From NCBI GenBank assembly GCA_016185125.1, contig JACPOC010000027.1, forward strand, positions 1 through 64,000: a stretch of 64,000 bases of DNA, given 5' to 3'. The stretch is from Bacteroidota bacterium (GTDB lineage Bacteria > Bacteroidota > Bacteroidia > B-17B0 > Aurantibacillaceae). A program made the position numbers and the translations under genes. Below are positions 54,694-62,921 of the stretch, in pieces. Under the pieces are notes generated by a model. It saw nothing but the letters and a program-made list of their open reading frames with translations. It did not search any database and was not told the origin of the DNA. Each line of letters opens with the position of its first letter. Position 1 is the stretch's first letter.

Positions 54694-55597
54694 TTGCATC
54701 GTTATTCTTGGGCCTACTGCCGGCGGCAAAACCAAAGTAGCTTGCAAAATTGCTTCAGAATTAAACGGTGAAATTATAAGCGCCGATTCGCGTCAGGTTT
54801 ATAAAAGATTAAACATTGGTACAGGAAAAGATCTGCAGGAATATACTGTTGATGGAAAAGCAATTCCGCATCACTTAATAAATATTTGCGAACCGGAAGA
54901 ACATTTTTATTTGCACGATTGGATCAGAGAATGCGAAAAAGCCTTTCGCGAGATTTCGGAAAGAACTAAAATACCGATTATTTGCGGCGGTACCGGGCTT
55001 TACTTAGATTCCCTTCAAAAAGATACACGCTTCACGCAAATAAAAGAAAATGTCGGTTTGCGCGAAAAACTTGCATTGCTTGAGAAGGAGGAATTACAAA
55101 TGCATTTAAAAAAGTTTCCCGCCATACTCATACAGCACGTGGATGTGCAGTCGAAAAAAAGATTGATACGCGGAATTGAGATTGCTTCGTTTCTGGAAAA
55201 AAATCCAGACTATTTAAAAGTGGAGAAGAAATTCTATGCGCCGTATTATATTGGCATTGATGTTTCTATAGAAGAACGTAAAAAGAGAATTTCGTATCGC
55301 TTAAATGAACGGTTAGAAAATGGTTTAATAGAAGAAGTGCGAGAATTAATTAGCAAAGGAATGGATCACGAGCGCCTACAGTATTTAGGATTGGAATACC
55401 GTTTTATATCCTTATATCTTGCAGGAAAAATGAAGAAAGAAGAAATGATCGCTCAATTACGTACTTCTATTTTTCAATTTGCGAAACGACAAATGACTTG
55501 GTACAGGAAAATGGAAAAGGAAGGAGTTAAAATAAATTGGCTGAAAGATGAAAAAGATTTAAACTCTTGTATTAAAGAATTAAAACAGATTTTTTAA
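54680..55597 (+). CDS. miaA: MiaA, tRNA dimethylallyltransferase
   Basis: This 305-residue enzyme adds an isopentenyl group to N6 of A37 in tRNAs reading UNN codons. It has P-loop GPTAGGKTKVA, ISADSRQVYKRLNIGTGK, the IPHHLINI segment and ICGGTGLYLDSL, with the usual C-terminal QTW-like region (RQMTWYRK). Length is normal. Its start overlaps the preceding GNAT-like gene by 14 bp. Confidence 0.97.
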   Translation: MKEYNCIVILGPTAGGKTKVACKIASELNGEIISADSRQVYKRLNIGTGKDLQEYTVDGKAIPHHLINICEPEEHFYLHDWIRECEKAFREISERTKIPIICGGTGLYLDSLQKDTRFTQIKENVGLREKLALLEKEELQMHLKKFPAILIQHVDVQSKKRLIRGIEIASFLEKNPDYLKVEKKFYAPYYIGIDVSIEERKKRISYRLNERLENGLIEEVRELISKGMDHERLQYLGLEYRFISLYLAGKMKKEEMIAQLRTSIFQFAKRQMTWYRKMEKEGVKINWLKDEKDLNSCIKELKQIF

Positions 55598-55606
55598 AAA
55601 ATTCGA

Positions 55607-56380
55607 TTAATTATCCTGTAACTGCTTCTCGCTGTTACTTGCACTTTTCTTTGAGTTGATTACTGTTACAGCCCCATTCTCAATTTTAAGAATAAGTGTT
55701 TGTTTGGTAACGTCTTCGCCTGGAACATCCAGATCATCGTTAATGGAAATACCGCGAACCGTTATAGTCCCTTCTTTATCAATGTATGAAGTCACTTCAT
55801 CTGTTCCTGTAGCCGGTGGATCGCCGCCGCCTGATAATTCTCCCAGTAAAAAATGAGTGTTTTCTTTATCTTCATTTACTAAAGTGCCGATAATTGTAGT
55901 GCCTGCATAATACGGACAAGCTTCAAAGCTGCTGTTATGAATGCCCCAGATAAATAGTTGCGTTCCCTCCCCCAAATCAATCACTCCGAGTTTAAAAGAG
56001 ATGGCAATCTTCGTCATTCCAATTTCCAGCTTCGCCAAGTAATCGGCATAATGTCCGGCTTGTTTAATAGAGTCTACTTCGCAAAAAGAATTAATATCGT
56101 TAATCAATCCTTCAGAAAACTCATGGGCAAGCAACTGAGTGCCTAATTGCCGAATCTGCTGATAAGGAATAGGATTATTGGTATCTACCTCCATAATAAA
56201 ACTGGTATCAATAGCCAGTGGCAGGGTTAATGACTTAAACGCTTTCGCATCAAAACTTGCTAAGAACTGTGAATGACTGATGCCGGTGCTGTCTTCTGAA
56301 GCACGGGTTTCAACTTTGTTCTTATCAGGTGCGCAGGAAGCAAGGAATGCTGCCAGTAAAAAATAAATACATTTTTTCAT
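55607..56380 (-). CDS. Hypothetical lipoprotein
   Basis: This 257-residue protein has lipobox LASC (Cys16) after MKKCIYFLLAAF. The rest is soluble, with an FEACPYYAG and a GGGDPPATGTDEV segment, and no family I know. Four bp separate it from rlpA-like gene upstream in the same direction, so they are co-expressed. Confidence 0.65.
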   Translation of the reverse strand: MKKCIYFLLAAFLASCAPDKNKVETRASEDSTGISHSQFLASFDAKAFKSLTLPLAIDTSFIMEVDTNNPIPYQQIRQLGTQLLAHEFSEGLINDINSFCEVDSIKQAGHYADYLAKLEIGMTKIAISFKLGVIDLGEGTQLFIWGIHNSSFEACPYYAGTTIIGTLVNEDKENTHFLLGELSGGGDPPATGTDEVTSYIDKEGTITVRGISINDDLDVPGEDVTKQTLILKIENGAVTVINSKKSASNSEKQLQDN

Positions 56381-56384
56381 GAAC

Positions 56385-56756
56385 CTAAGGTAAAGAATCT
56401 TTTAGGATCTCCACCTTAACTTTTGTTACACCTTTTGCTATAAAATTAAGTCGCTTTGCGCCCGCCTTGCTTAGGTCGATACATCTTTTAGAGTGAGGCG
56501 GCATTCGATCGTTAATAACCACAATGACTGAACTGTCATTTTTTAAGTTGGTGACTTTAACCTTGGTGCCAAATTTTAACGTTTTATGCGCGGCGGTAAA
56601 TTTATCCTGACTAAACACTTCGCCGCTGCTGCATTTGCGTCCAATAAATTTATCGGCATAAAAACTGGCCACGCATTTTTCGGCAGAATCTTGTTGGGCC
56701 TTTGAAGCGCCAATAAAAGCGCAGACCAATAAAAATAGAAGGGGGTATTTTTGCAT
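56385..56756 (-). CDS. rlpA: RlpA-like double-psi beta-barrel protein
   Basis: This 123-residue secreted protein has a signal peptide (MQKYPLLFLLVCAFIGASKAQ) and an RlpA/DPBB domain: ASFYADKFIGRKCSSGEVF, AAHKTLKFGTKVKVTNL, VVINDRMPP and CIDLSKAGAKRL. RlpA cleaves naked peptidoglycan glycan strands at the septum. No SPOR domain is attached, so it is a minimal form. Cotranscribed with the next lipoprotein gene. Confidence 0.88.
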   Translation of the reverse strand: MQKYPLLFLLVCAFIGASKAQQDSAEKCVASFYADKFIGRKCSSGEVFSQDKFTAAHKTLKFGTKVKVTNLKNDSSVIVVINDRMPPHSKRCIDLSKAGAKRLNFIAKGVTKVKVEILKDSLP

Positions 56757-56886
56757 CGGTTTAACTAAGATACAAATAATTATGAGAAGTAAGATTGCCG
56801 AGCCTCTTGGGAATTGCTTTATCTGAAAAACTCTTCTTTATTTTCTCAGTAATTTTTCGTTATTTCAGCTCTTAATTTGAACCATT

Positions 56887-58422
56887 ATGAAAGTCGGAAT
56901 TCCATCGGAAATATTTCCAAATGAATTGAGAGTTGCCGCAACTCCTAAAACGGTTAAACGCTTGCAAAAGCAGGGATTTGAAGTCTACATTCAGCACAAC
57001 GCGGGTGTAAAAGCAAATTTTTCTGATAAAGAGTTTGAAGAAGCCGGCGCTAAAATAGTTACTACGGCTGCTGAAATCTACGGCCAATCAGATATCGTTT
57101 TAAAAGTAAAAGAGCCAACCATCCCCGAAGTGGATATGATGCGTGAAGGGTTGGTCTTACTCAGCTATTTATGGCCTGCGCAAAACCAAGCATTACTACA
57201 GAAATTAGCCGATAAAAAGGTAAATGCCATTGCCATGGATGCTATTCCGCGAATCTCCAGAGCACAAAAGATGGATGTGTTATCTTCCATGGCTAACATT
57301 GCGGGTTACAGAGCGGTTATAGAAGGTTCCTACCATTTCGGAAGATTTTTAAACGGACAAATTACAGCGGCAGGTAAAGTGGAGCCTGCAAAAGTTTTGG
57401 TAATTGGTGCCGGGGTTGCAGGTTTAGCGGCCTTAGGCGCAGCCAATTCATTAGGCGCTATTGTACGAGCCTTTGATACCCGCAAAGAAGTTGCTGAACA
57501 AATTCAGTCAATGGGCGGACAATTTTTAACGGTTGAAATAGAAGAAGACGGGGCAACGTCATCCGGTTACTCAAAAGAAATGAGTAAAGAATTTATTGAA
57601 GCCGAGATGAAACTCTTTTTAGAGCAGGCTAAAGAAGTTGATATTGTAGTTACCACGGCACAAATTCCGGGCAGACCCGCTCCAAAATTATGGTTAGATT
57701 ATCACGTGGCCGCCATGAAGCCCGGTTCAGTGATTGTTGACTTAGCGGCTTCTTCAGGAGGCAACTGTGTGCTTACAAAAGACGGTGAAGTTTATACAAC
57801 CGATAATGGAGTTACCATTGTGGGTAAATTAAATCAACTGCCTGCCCAGGCATCTCAATTATATGGCAATAATTTATGTCACCTTTTAGATGACATGGGT
57901 AAAGCGGATAAATGGAAAATTAATATGGAAGACGCTGTTGTTTCAAGAGCAATGGTAACTCATAACGGTAAAATTAATTGGCCGCCACAGCCGCTTCCCG
58001 TTAGTACGGCTAAACCAAAAGTGGCCGCCGCGGCAGTTGAAGATCCTAAAGTTGTTTCCGCAAGAAAAAACAAAAAAGAAACAACATCCATGATTATTAA
58101 ATTAGGTGTAATTGGCGCCCTGCTTTTATTATTAGGCCGTTTTGCTCCGAGTGAATTTATGCAGCATTTTACTGTATTTGTATTGGCTGTGTTTATTGGC
58201 TGGCAGGTTATCTGGAATGTGTCTCACTCTTTGCACACCCCTTTAATGGCGGTTACCAATGCCATCAGCGGTATTATTATTGTAGGCGGTTTATTGCAAA
58301 CCACCGATAATCTATCAGACTCCATGACCGTTTTAGCTTTTGTAGCTATTCTGGTTGCAAGTATAAATATTGTTGGAGGTTTTGTTGTTACTCATCGCAT
58401 GTTGAAAATGTTTAAAAAATAA
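56887..58422 (+). CDS. pntA: PntA, NAD(P) transhydrogenase subunit alpha
   Basis: This 511-residue subunit carries the NAD(H)-binding dI domain (N-terminal [45 protein letters not shown]) and, from ~395, membrane helices of the dII domain ([12 protein letters not shown]). Together with PntB it couples proton entry to hydride transfer from NADH to NADP+, making NADPH. Same layout and length as E. coli PntA (510). 4 bp before pntB. Confidence 0.96.
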   Translation: MKVGIPSEIFPNELRVAATPKTVKRLQKQGFEVYIQHNAGVKANFSDKEFEEAGAKIVTTAAEIYGQSDIVLKVKEPTIPEVDMMREGLVLLSYLWPAQNQALLQKLADKKVNAIAMDAIPRISRAQKMDVLSSMANIAGYRAVIEGSYHFGRFLNGQITAAGKVEPAKVLVIGAGVAGLAALGAANSLGAIVRAFDTRKEVAEQIQSMGGQFLTVEIEEDGATSSGYSKEMSKEFIEAEMKLFLEQAKEVDIVVTTAQIPGRPAPKLWLDYHVAAMKPGSVIVDLAASSGGNCVLTKDGEVYTTDNGVTIVGKLNQLPAQASQLYGNNLCHLLDDMGKADKWKINMEDAVVSRAMVTHNGKINWPPQPLPVSTAKPKVAAAAVEDPKVVSARKNKKETTSMIIKLGVIGALLLLLGRFAPSEFMQHFTVFVLAVFIGWQVIWNVSHSLHTPLMAVTNAISGIIIVGGLLQTTDNLSDSMTVLAFVAILVASINIVGGFVVTHRMLKMFKK

Positions 58423-58426
58423 AAAA

Positions 58427-59824
58427 ATGATTGTAAGGGAAATTCAAATTGCAGCATACTTATTTGCAAGTATCTTATTTATATTAAGTCTTGGTGGTTT
58501 GTCCTCACAAGAATCCGCAAAACGCAGCGTATTTTACGGCATCATCGGTATGGCTATTGCCATTCTTGCCACTGTGTTAGGTCAGGGTGTTCAGGGCCAT
58601 GTGTATATTATTGCCGCTATTGCTGTTGCTTCAGTAATAGGAATTGTATTGGCTCGTAAAGTTGAAATGACTTCCATGCCTCAATTGGTAGCCATCCTGC
58701 ATAGTTTTGTTGGCTTAGCCGCTGTATTGGTTGGTTTTGGTTCTTACATAGACCCACGCACACATCTTTTAACGGGCGCCGCGCACACCATTCATTTGGT
58801 TGAAGTTTTTATCGGCGTATTTATTGGCGCTATAACCTTTACAGGTTCTATTATTGCCTGGGGCAAGTTAGAAGGTAAAGTTCGCAGCAAACCTTTATTG
58901 TATCCGGGCAGGCATCTTGTAAATATAATTTTAGTGGTGACATGTTTGGTATTAGGGGTATTATTTGCCAAAGAACACGGCACAGACGGAGTGATGTATT
59001 TATACATTATGACAGCCATTGCCTGTTTCATTGGCATTATGTTGGTAATGGCAATTGGCGGTGCGGATATGCCAGTGGTAGTATCCATGTTAAATTCTTA
59101 TTCAGGTTGGGCCGCATCTGCAGCAGGTTTTATGTTGGGTAATGATCTATTAATTGTTACAGGGGCTTTGGTAGGAAGCTCGGGTGCTATTCTTTCCATT
59201 ATTATGTGCGAAGCCATGAACCGTTCTTTTTTCTCCGTTATATTGGGCGGCTTTGGTGATGCTCCAAGTGGCGGTGCTGCAACGGCTATGGAAGGCGAAG
59301 TAACAGCTCTTAATCATGAAGAGGTTGCGGATCTTTTAAAAGAAGCAAAATCTGTGGTAATTGTTCCGGGTTACGGAATGGCTGTTGCTAAGGCACAGTA
59401 CCCTATTTTTGACATGGTGCAAAATTTACGCAAGTCGGGCAAAAATGTAAGATTTGCTATTCATCCTGTTGCCGGCCGTTTACCGGGCCACATGAATGTG
59501 TTATTAGCGGAAGCTAACGTGCCTTATGATATTGTTTTGGAGATGGATGAGATTAACGAAGATTTACCGAGTACCGATGTAGTAATGGTTATTGGAGCAA
59601 ATGATGTTGTTAACCCGGGAGCTCAGGACGATCCTTCGAGTCCTATTTACGGAATGCCGGTTATTGAAGCCTGGAAAGCGGAGAAGGTAATTGTAATGAA
59701 GCGATCGATGTCGGTGGGTTATGCCGGAGTTGAAAATCCTTTATTCTATAAGCCAAATACTGAAATGCTGTATGGCGATGCTAAAGACAGTGTAGAAAAG
59801 ATCATGGGCTTTTTGAAGGGGTGA
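58427..59824 (+). CDS. pntB: PntB, NAD(P) transhydrogenase subunit beta
   Basis: This 465-residue subunit has the nine-helix dII membrane region and the NADP(H)-binding dIII domain ([60 protein letters not shown]). Operon with pntA; length equals E. coli PntB (462). Confidence 0.97.
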   Translation: MIVREIQIAAYLFASILFILSLGGLSSQESAKRSVFYGIIGMAIAILATVLGQGVQGHVYIIAAIAVASVIGIVLARKVEMTSMPQLVAILHSFVGLAAVLVGFGSYIDPRTHLLTGAAHTIHLVEVFIGVFIGAITFTGSIIAWGKLEGKVRSKPLLYPGRHLVNIILVVTCLVLGVLFAKEHGTDGVMYLYIMTAIACFIGIMLVMAIGGADMPVVVSMLNSYSGWAASAAGFMLGNDLLIVTGALVGSSGAILSIIMCEAMNRSFFSVILGGFGDAPSGGAATAMEGEVTALNHEEVADLLKEAKSVVIVPGYGMAVAKAQYPIFDMVQNLRKSGKNVRFAIHPVAGRLPGHMNVLLAEANVPYDIVLEMDEINEDLPSTDVVMVIGANDVVNPGAQDDPSSPIYGMPVIEAWKAEKVIVMKRSMSVGYAGVENPLFYKPNTEMLYGDAKDSVEKIMGFLKG

Positions 59825-59899
59825 GGTTCGCCTTTTAATTAATATTTTACCACTCTTGCTTAATAGCTGCGTATAAATACTGATATACACATACAGGGT

Positions 59900-60136
59900 T
59901 TAAAGTTCTGCCTGCCCCAAAGCGCGTTCCTTTTTAAAATTAAGCCGGCTCGGAATTGCTTGGCTTTTAATGTTGCCGGTGGCGCATTTTATTTCTACTC
60001 TGTTAAGATTTAGATCTTCGAAACAATAGTGGATTAGCTTCAACAAGCGCGTGTCATTATCCCTTGTCCTTGTAACCCTTCTGCAAGCCAATAACCAACG
60101 GAAGTTGCTTTATTTAAATGATCTATAAATGTAGGT
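59900..60136 (-). pseudogene. Decayed GNAT acetyltransferase (RimJ/RimL type)
   Basis: In one frame the minus strand reads HLNKATSVGYWLAEGLQGQG and then IMTRAC before a stop. A +1 shift lets the rest continue as CFEDLNLNRVEIKCATGNIKSQAIPSRLNF, the typical RimJ/RimL ending. The N-terminal half is missing and a one-base frameshift lies near 60048. About 85 of ~180 residues remain. A leftover of accessory DNA. Confidence 0.8.
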
Positions 60137-60490
60137 TTACTTACTATTTTTGTGTTCGTTGATGATTTTAACGATTTCACTTAACTGATCTAAGGGAATT
60201 GTTTTGATTGTGTCTTGCCAGTTTAGGTTAGTATTTTGTTTCTTTAACCGAGTAATAGGGTGAGTGTCTGCTAATTTCTCATTGCGGTTAGGAGTCCAAA
60301 CAAGTAAGTCGTTTGGAGTACAGTTGAGTAAGGAACAAAGCTTGTCGATGTGGCTTAACCTAAAAGTAACTGTTTTAGCATTAAGAAGGTTGTGAGCAGT
60401 ATATGAGGGAAAGCCTGCACTTGTTAGGTAAGAGAAGGGTTTATCAATACCGCGAGCTTTAAAAATGGGTTGTAAGTTGAGAGATAACAT
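60137..60490 (-). CDS. XRE-family regulator
   Basis: This 117-residue protein begins with a Cro/CI-type helix-turn-helix (LQPIFKARGIDKPFSYLTSAGFPSYTAHNLLNAKTVTFRLSHIDKLCSLLNCTPNDLL), then a linker and a short helix near its end. It would bind DNA as a dimer. A strict 21-bp array lies immediately upstream of its ATG, so it is the first candidate protein to bind it. Adjacent to a decayed gene, in a region of transferred DNA. Confidence 0.85.
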   Translation of the reverse strand: MLSLNLQPIFKARGIDKPFSYLTSAGFPSYTAHNLLNAKTVTFRLSHIDKLCSLLNCTPNDLLVWTPNRNEKLADTHPITRLKKQNTNLNWQDTIKTIPLDQLSEIVKIINEHKNSK

Positions 60491-60506
60491 ATTGCAGTTG
60501 CTAAAA

Positions 60507-60716
60507 ATTAAAACGCAGGTTAAAGATATTAAAAATACTATTCAAATACTTAAAACGTAGTAAAAAGAAGTTAAAATGCAGTAAGTAGTTTTTAAAATGC
60601 TTATTAAAGAACTTAAAACGCTTAATCAAAAAGTTAAAACTATATATAAAAAAGTTAAAACTGTTATTGAAAAAGTTAAAAATACTGTTGAAGTACTTAA
60701 AAATATGAAACTATTT
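60507..60716. repeat. Ten tandem 21-bp units with an invariant TTAAAA
   Basis: Ten successive units of exactly 21 bp begin at 60507, 60528, 60549, 60570, 60591, 60612, 60633, 60654, 60675 and 60696. Each starts with N-TTAAAA; the rest varies. The period is two helical turns, so all TTAAAA cores lie on one face. The plus-strand reading also gives a Val/Leu/Ile-Lys heptad, broken by three stop codons in units 3 and 4. It lies just upstream of the XRE gene. Confidence 0.85.
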
Positions 60717-60764
60717 CAAAAGAGGCTTAATACCGTATTTATGCAGATTTATGCCCTCAACTGA
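60597..60764 (+). CDS. Doubtful 55-residue coiled-coil frame over the 21-bp array
   Basis: ATG at 60597 runs to TGA at 60762-60764 and reads MLIKELKTLNQKVKTIYKKV and on: regular Val/Leu/Ile-Lys heptads. Since 21 bp equals seven codons, the heptads follow from the repeat, so this may be a chance frame or the end of a broken coiled-coil gene. Low support. Confidence 0.2.
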   Translation: MLIKELKTLNQKVKTIYKKVKTVIEKVKNTVEVLKNMKLFQKRLNTVFMQIYALN

Positions 60765-61006
60765 CAACTTAAAGCCACTCCAAAAGTCTCCTAGTTCCGT
60801 GCCTAAACCGCTTGGTTTTTGCCTGCCTTTTAAAAAAACAAACGTGCTAAATTATGGGATAGAAATAACGGCTTTTCAAGCCGATAAAACTGTTCGGTTT
60901 CTGCGCATAGGTGTACCGAGTTTAGTGAGTTCTAAATGAAGTTTTGTGTCTAAAGTTAAAGTTTGATTTTTCTGTCGTCTGGTTGCAACTAACTTGTTTA
61001 TAGCCG
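60765..61006. other. Non-coding remainder between the repeat array and sucB
   Basis: No frame here resembles a known protein. A 62-codon open frame (60751-60939) has no family features. Nothing else, including terminators or tRNA, is visible. Confidence 0.4.
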
Positions 61007-62275
61007 TTACAACCCCAACAAAATCTCTTCAGGTAATTTTCCGCCGAATAAAATTCGAGTTGGGTTTTCAAGCATCTCTTTCACTTTTACTAAAAAGCCA
61101 ACACTTTCGCGTCCATCAATAATACGATGATCATAACTTAAAGCAACGTACATCATGGGGCGGATAACCACTTGTCCGTTAACAGCCATAGGCCTTTCCA
61201 CCACATTATGCATTCCTAAAATAGCGCTTTGCGGAGGATTAATAATTGGTGTGCTCATCATACTGCCAAACACGCCGCCGTTAGTAATAGTAAAAGTACC
61301 GCCTTCCATTTCAGGGATGGTTAATTTGCCATCACGCGCTTTTAAAGCAAGTTCTTTAATACCTTTTTCAATTTCAGCAAGGCTCATTAATTCAGCGTTG
61401 CGTAACACAGGCACCATTAAACCTTTGGGGGCGCTCACAGCTATTCCAATATCACAATACTTGTTATAAACTATTTCTTCGCCGTCAATCATTCCGTTAA
61501 CTGCCGGGAAATGATATAACGCTTCGCATACTGCCTTCGTGAAAAAGCTCATAAAGCCTACATTGCTAGCGTGTACTTCTTTAAATTTATCTTTATACTT
61601 CGCGCGGATTTCATAGATCGCACTCATGTCAATCTCGTTAAAGGTGGTAAGCATAGCCGTTTCGTTTTTAACGGCCACCAAACGTTTTGCCACCACTTTA
61701 CGAAGAGAGGTCATTTTAACTTTCTCTTTATCGCGACCACCCTGCCAGCTGTTACTTAATACTTTTTCGGCAGATGGCAAACCGTTAGATAAGGCGGCAA
61801 GAACATCCTGCTTGGTAATTCGTCCGTCTTTACCTGTACCGTTCAGTTGTTTTGAGGCAATGTTGTTTTCGGCCATTATTTTGGCAGCTGCAACGCTTGG
61901 CGTTCCGGTAGCGTATGTTTTATCTCCCGAAGTCTTCTCTACCGCGCTCGAAGTGACAGTTTCTTTCTTTGTCTCTTCCTTTTTTGGCTCAGCTTTTGTT
62001 TCCGCTTTCGGAGTTTCTTTTTTTGCTTCGGGCTTAAAGGAAGTATCAATTTTTACCACCACCTGACCCACTTTTACAGTATCGCCTTCAGCCGCTAAAA
62101 CTTCAATTTTGCCGCTATCTTCGGCGTTAAGAGTAAGAGTGGCTTTGTCGGAATCAATCTCCGCCAACACATCGTCTTTTTCAACAACGTCACCGGTGTT
62201 TTTTATCCAGCGCGCAATGATTACTTCTGTAATGGATTCTCCGGGACTTGGTACTTTTAATTCTACTATTGCCAT
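61007..62275 (-). CDS. sucB: SucB, dihydrolipoyl succinyltransferase (2-oxoglutarate dehydrogenase E2)
   Basis: This 422-residue E2 core has an N-terminal lipoyl domain (lipoyl Lys in [11 protein letters not shown]), an Ala/Pro/Lys-rich linker, an E3-binding domain ([32 protein letters not shown]) and the catalytic domain ending in [16 protein letters not shown]. It passes the succinyl group from E1 (SucA) to CoA in the TCA cycle. Normally it directly follows sucA; here a toxin-antitoxin pair lies between, with 19 bp to the HepT stop. Confidence 0.97.
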   Translation of the reverse strand: MAIVELKVPSPGESITEVIIARWIKNTGDVVEKDDVLAEIDSDKATLTLNAEDSGKIEVLAAEGDTVKVGQVVVKIDTSFKPEAKKETPKAETKAEPKKEETKKETVTSSAVEKTSGDKTYATGTPSVAAAKIMAENNIASKQLNGTGKDGRITKQDVLAALSNGLPSAEKVLSNSWQGGRDKEKVKMTSLRKVVAKRLVAVKNETAMLTTFNEIDMSAIYEIRAKYKDKFKEVHASNVGFMSFFTKAVCEALYHFPAVNGMIDGEEIVYNKYCDIGIAVSAPKGLMVPVLRNAELMSLAEIEKGIKELALKARDGKLTIPEMEGGTFTITNGGVFGSMMSTPIINPPQSAILGMHNVVERPMAVNGQVVIRPMMYVALSYDHRIIDGRESVGFLVKVKEMLENPTRILFGGKLPEEILLGL

Positions 62276-62294
62276 ATACTTAATTTTGAATTAT

Positions 62295-62636
62295 TTAGTT
62301 ATAATTTTGAATTATTTTTTTAATCTGCATTTTTAGATTAGGAACATTTATTTGAATAATCTGCCAAACGGCGCTCAAATCGACACCTTCATAATCGTGA
62401 ATTAAAACATCCCGTAAACCTGCCATTTTTTTCCACTCTACTTCCGGAAACTTGTTTTTTAAATCAGAGGATATTTTTTTTGTTGCTTCGCCCATTACTT
62501 CAAACATTCTGATTGATGAATTAAATGTTTTTTTATCTGTAACAAACAAATTTTCTGAATAGCCTTCTACAAATAATTCAATATCAATAATACAATCTAA
62601 AATTTGGTTTAAATATGTAAGGTCTTTATCAGACAT
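62295..62636 (-). CDS. hepT: HepT-like HEPN toxin RNase (DUF86)
   Basis: This 113-residue HEPN protein has the RNase motif R-x4-H-x-Y in RDVLIHDYEG. In characterised HepT-MntA pairs MntA adds AMP units to this Tyr. It pairs with the nucleotidyltransferase MntA, whose stop lies 8 bp inside the hepT start, so translation is coupled. It sits between sucA and sucB. Confidence 0.9.
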   Translation of the reverse strand: MSDKDLTYLNQILDCIIDIELFVEGYSENLFVTDKKTFNSSIRMFEVMGEATKKISSDLKNKFPEVEWKKMAGLRDVLIHDYEGVDLSAVWQIIQINVPNLKMQIKKIIQNYN

Positions 62637-62919
62637 TAAATAAAATTTTTATATCTTTTTCAACGTAAGATTTTAAATGTTTATTAATATATCTTTTAGA
62701 AACTAAATCAACTTGTTTATTTAATTTTTGTTGTAACGTTTCCTTTAAATCAATTAGATCAAACAAACTGAATGTGGGGTTATTGAATTCGTATAATAAA
62801 TCAATATCACTGCTTTCGGTTTCTTCGTTTCTTGCGTATGAACCAAACAAACCAATATAAGTGGGATCAAACGGTTTTAATGTTTCAAGTATAATATTTG
62901 TTTGCTCTGTTGTTAGCAT
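62629..62919 (-). CDS. mntA: MntA-like minimal nucleotidyltransferase antitoxin
   Basis: This 96-residue protein has the nucleotidyltransferase motif GSYARNEETESSDID (G-S-x-A-R-x9-D-x-D). MntA-type antitoxins neutralise the HEPN toxin by AMPylation. Its ATG starts 2 bp after the sucA stop and its stop overlaps the hepT start by 8 bp, so all three are in one message. Confidence 0.92.
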   Translation of the reverse strand: MLTTEQTNIILETLKPFDPTYIGLFGSYARNEETESSDIDLLYEFNNPTFSLFDLIDLKETLQQKLNKQVDLVSKRYINKHLKSYVEKDIKILFNV

Positions 62920-62921
62920 TT

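Noticed and set aside
60507-60716. CRISPR array
   Set aside because: Units are 21 bp with a 7-base constant part and no repeat-spacer alternation, and no cas genes are near.
61626-62066. 146-codon plus-strand gene
   Set aside because: Fully antisense to sucB; the sucB frame is conserved and complete.
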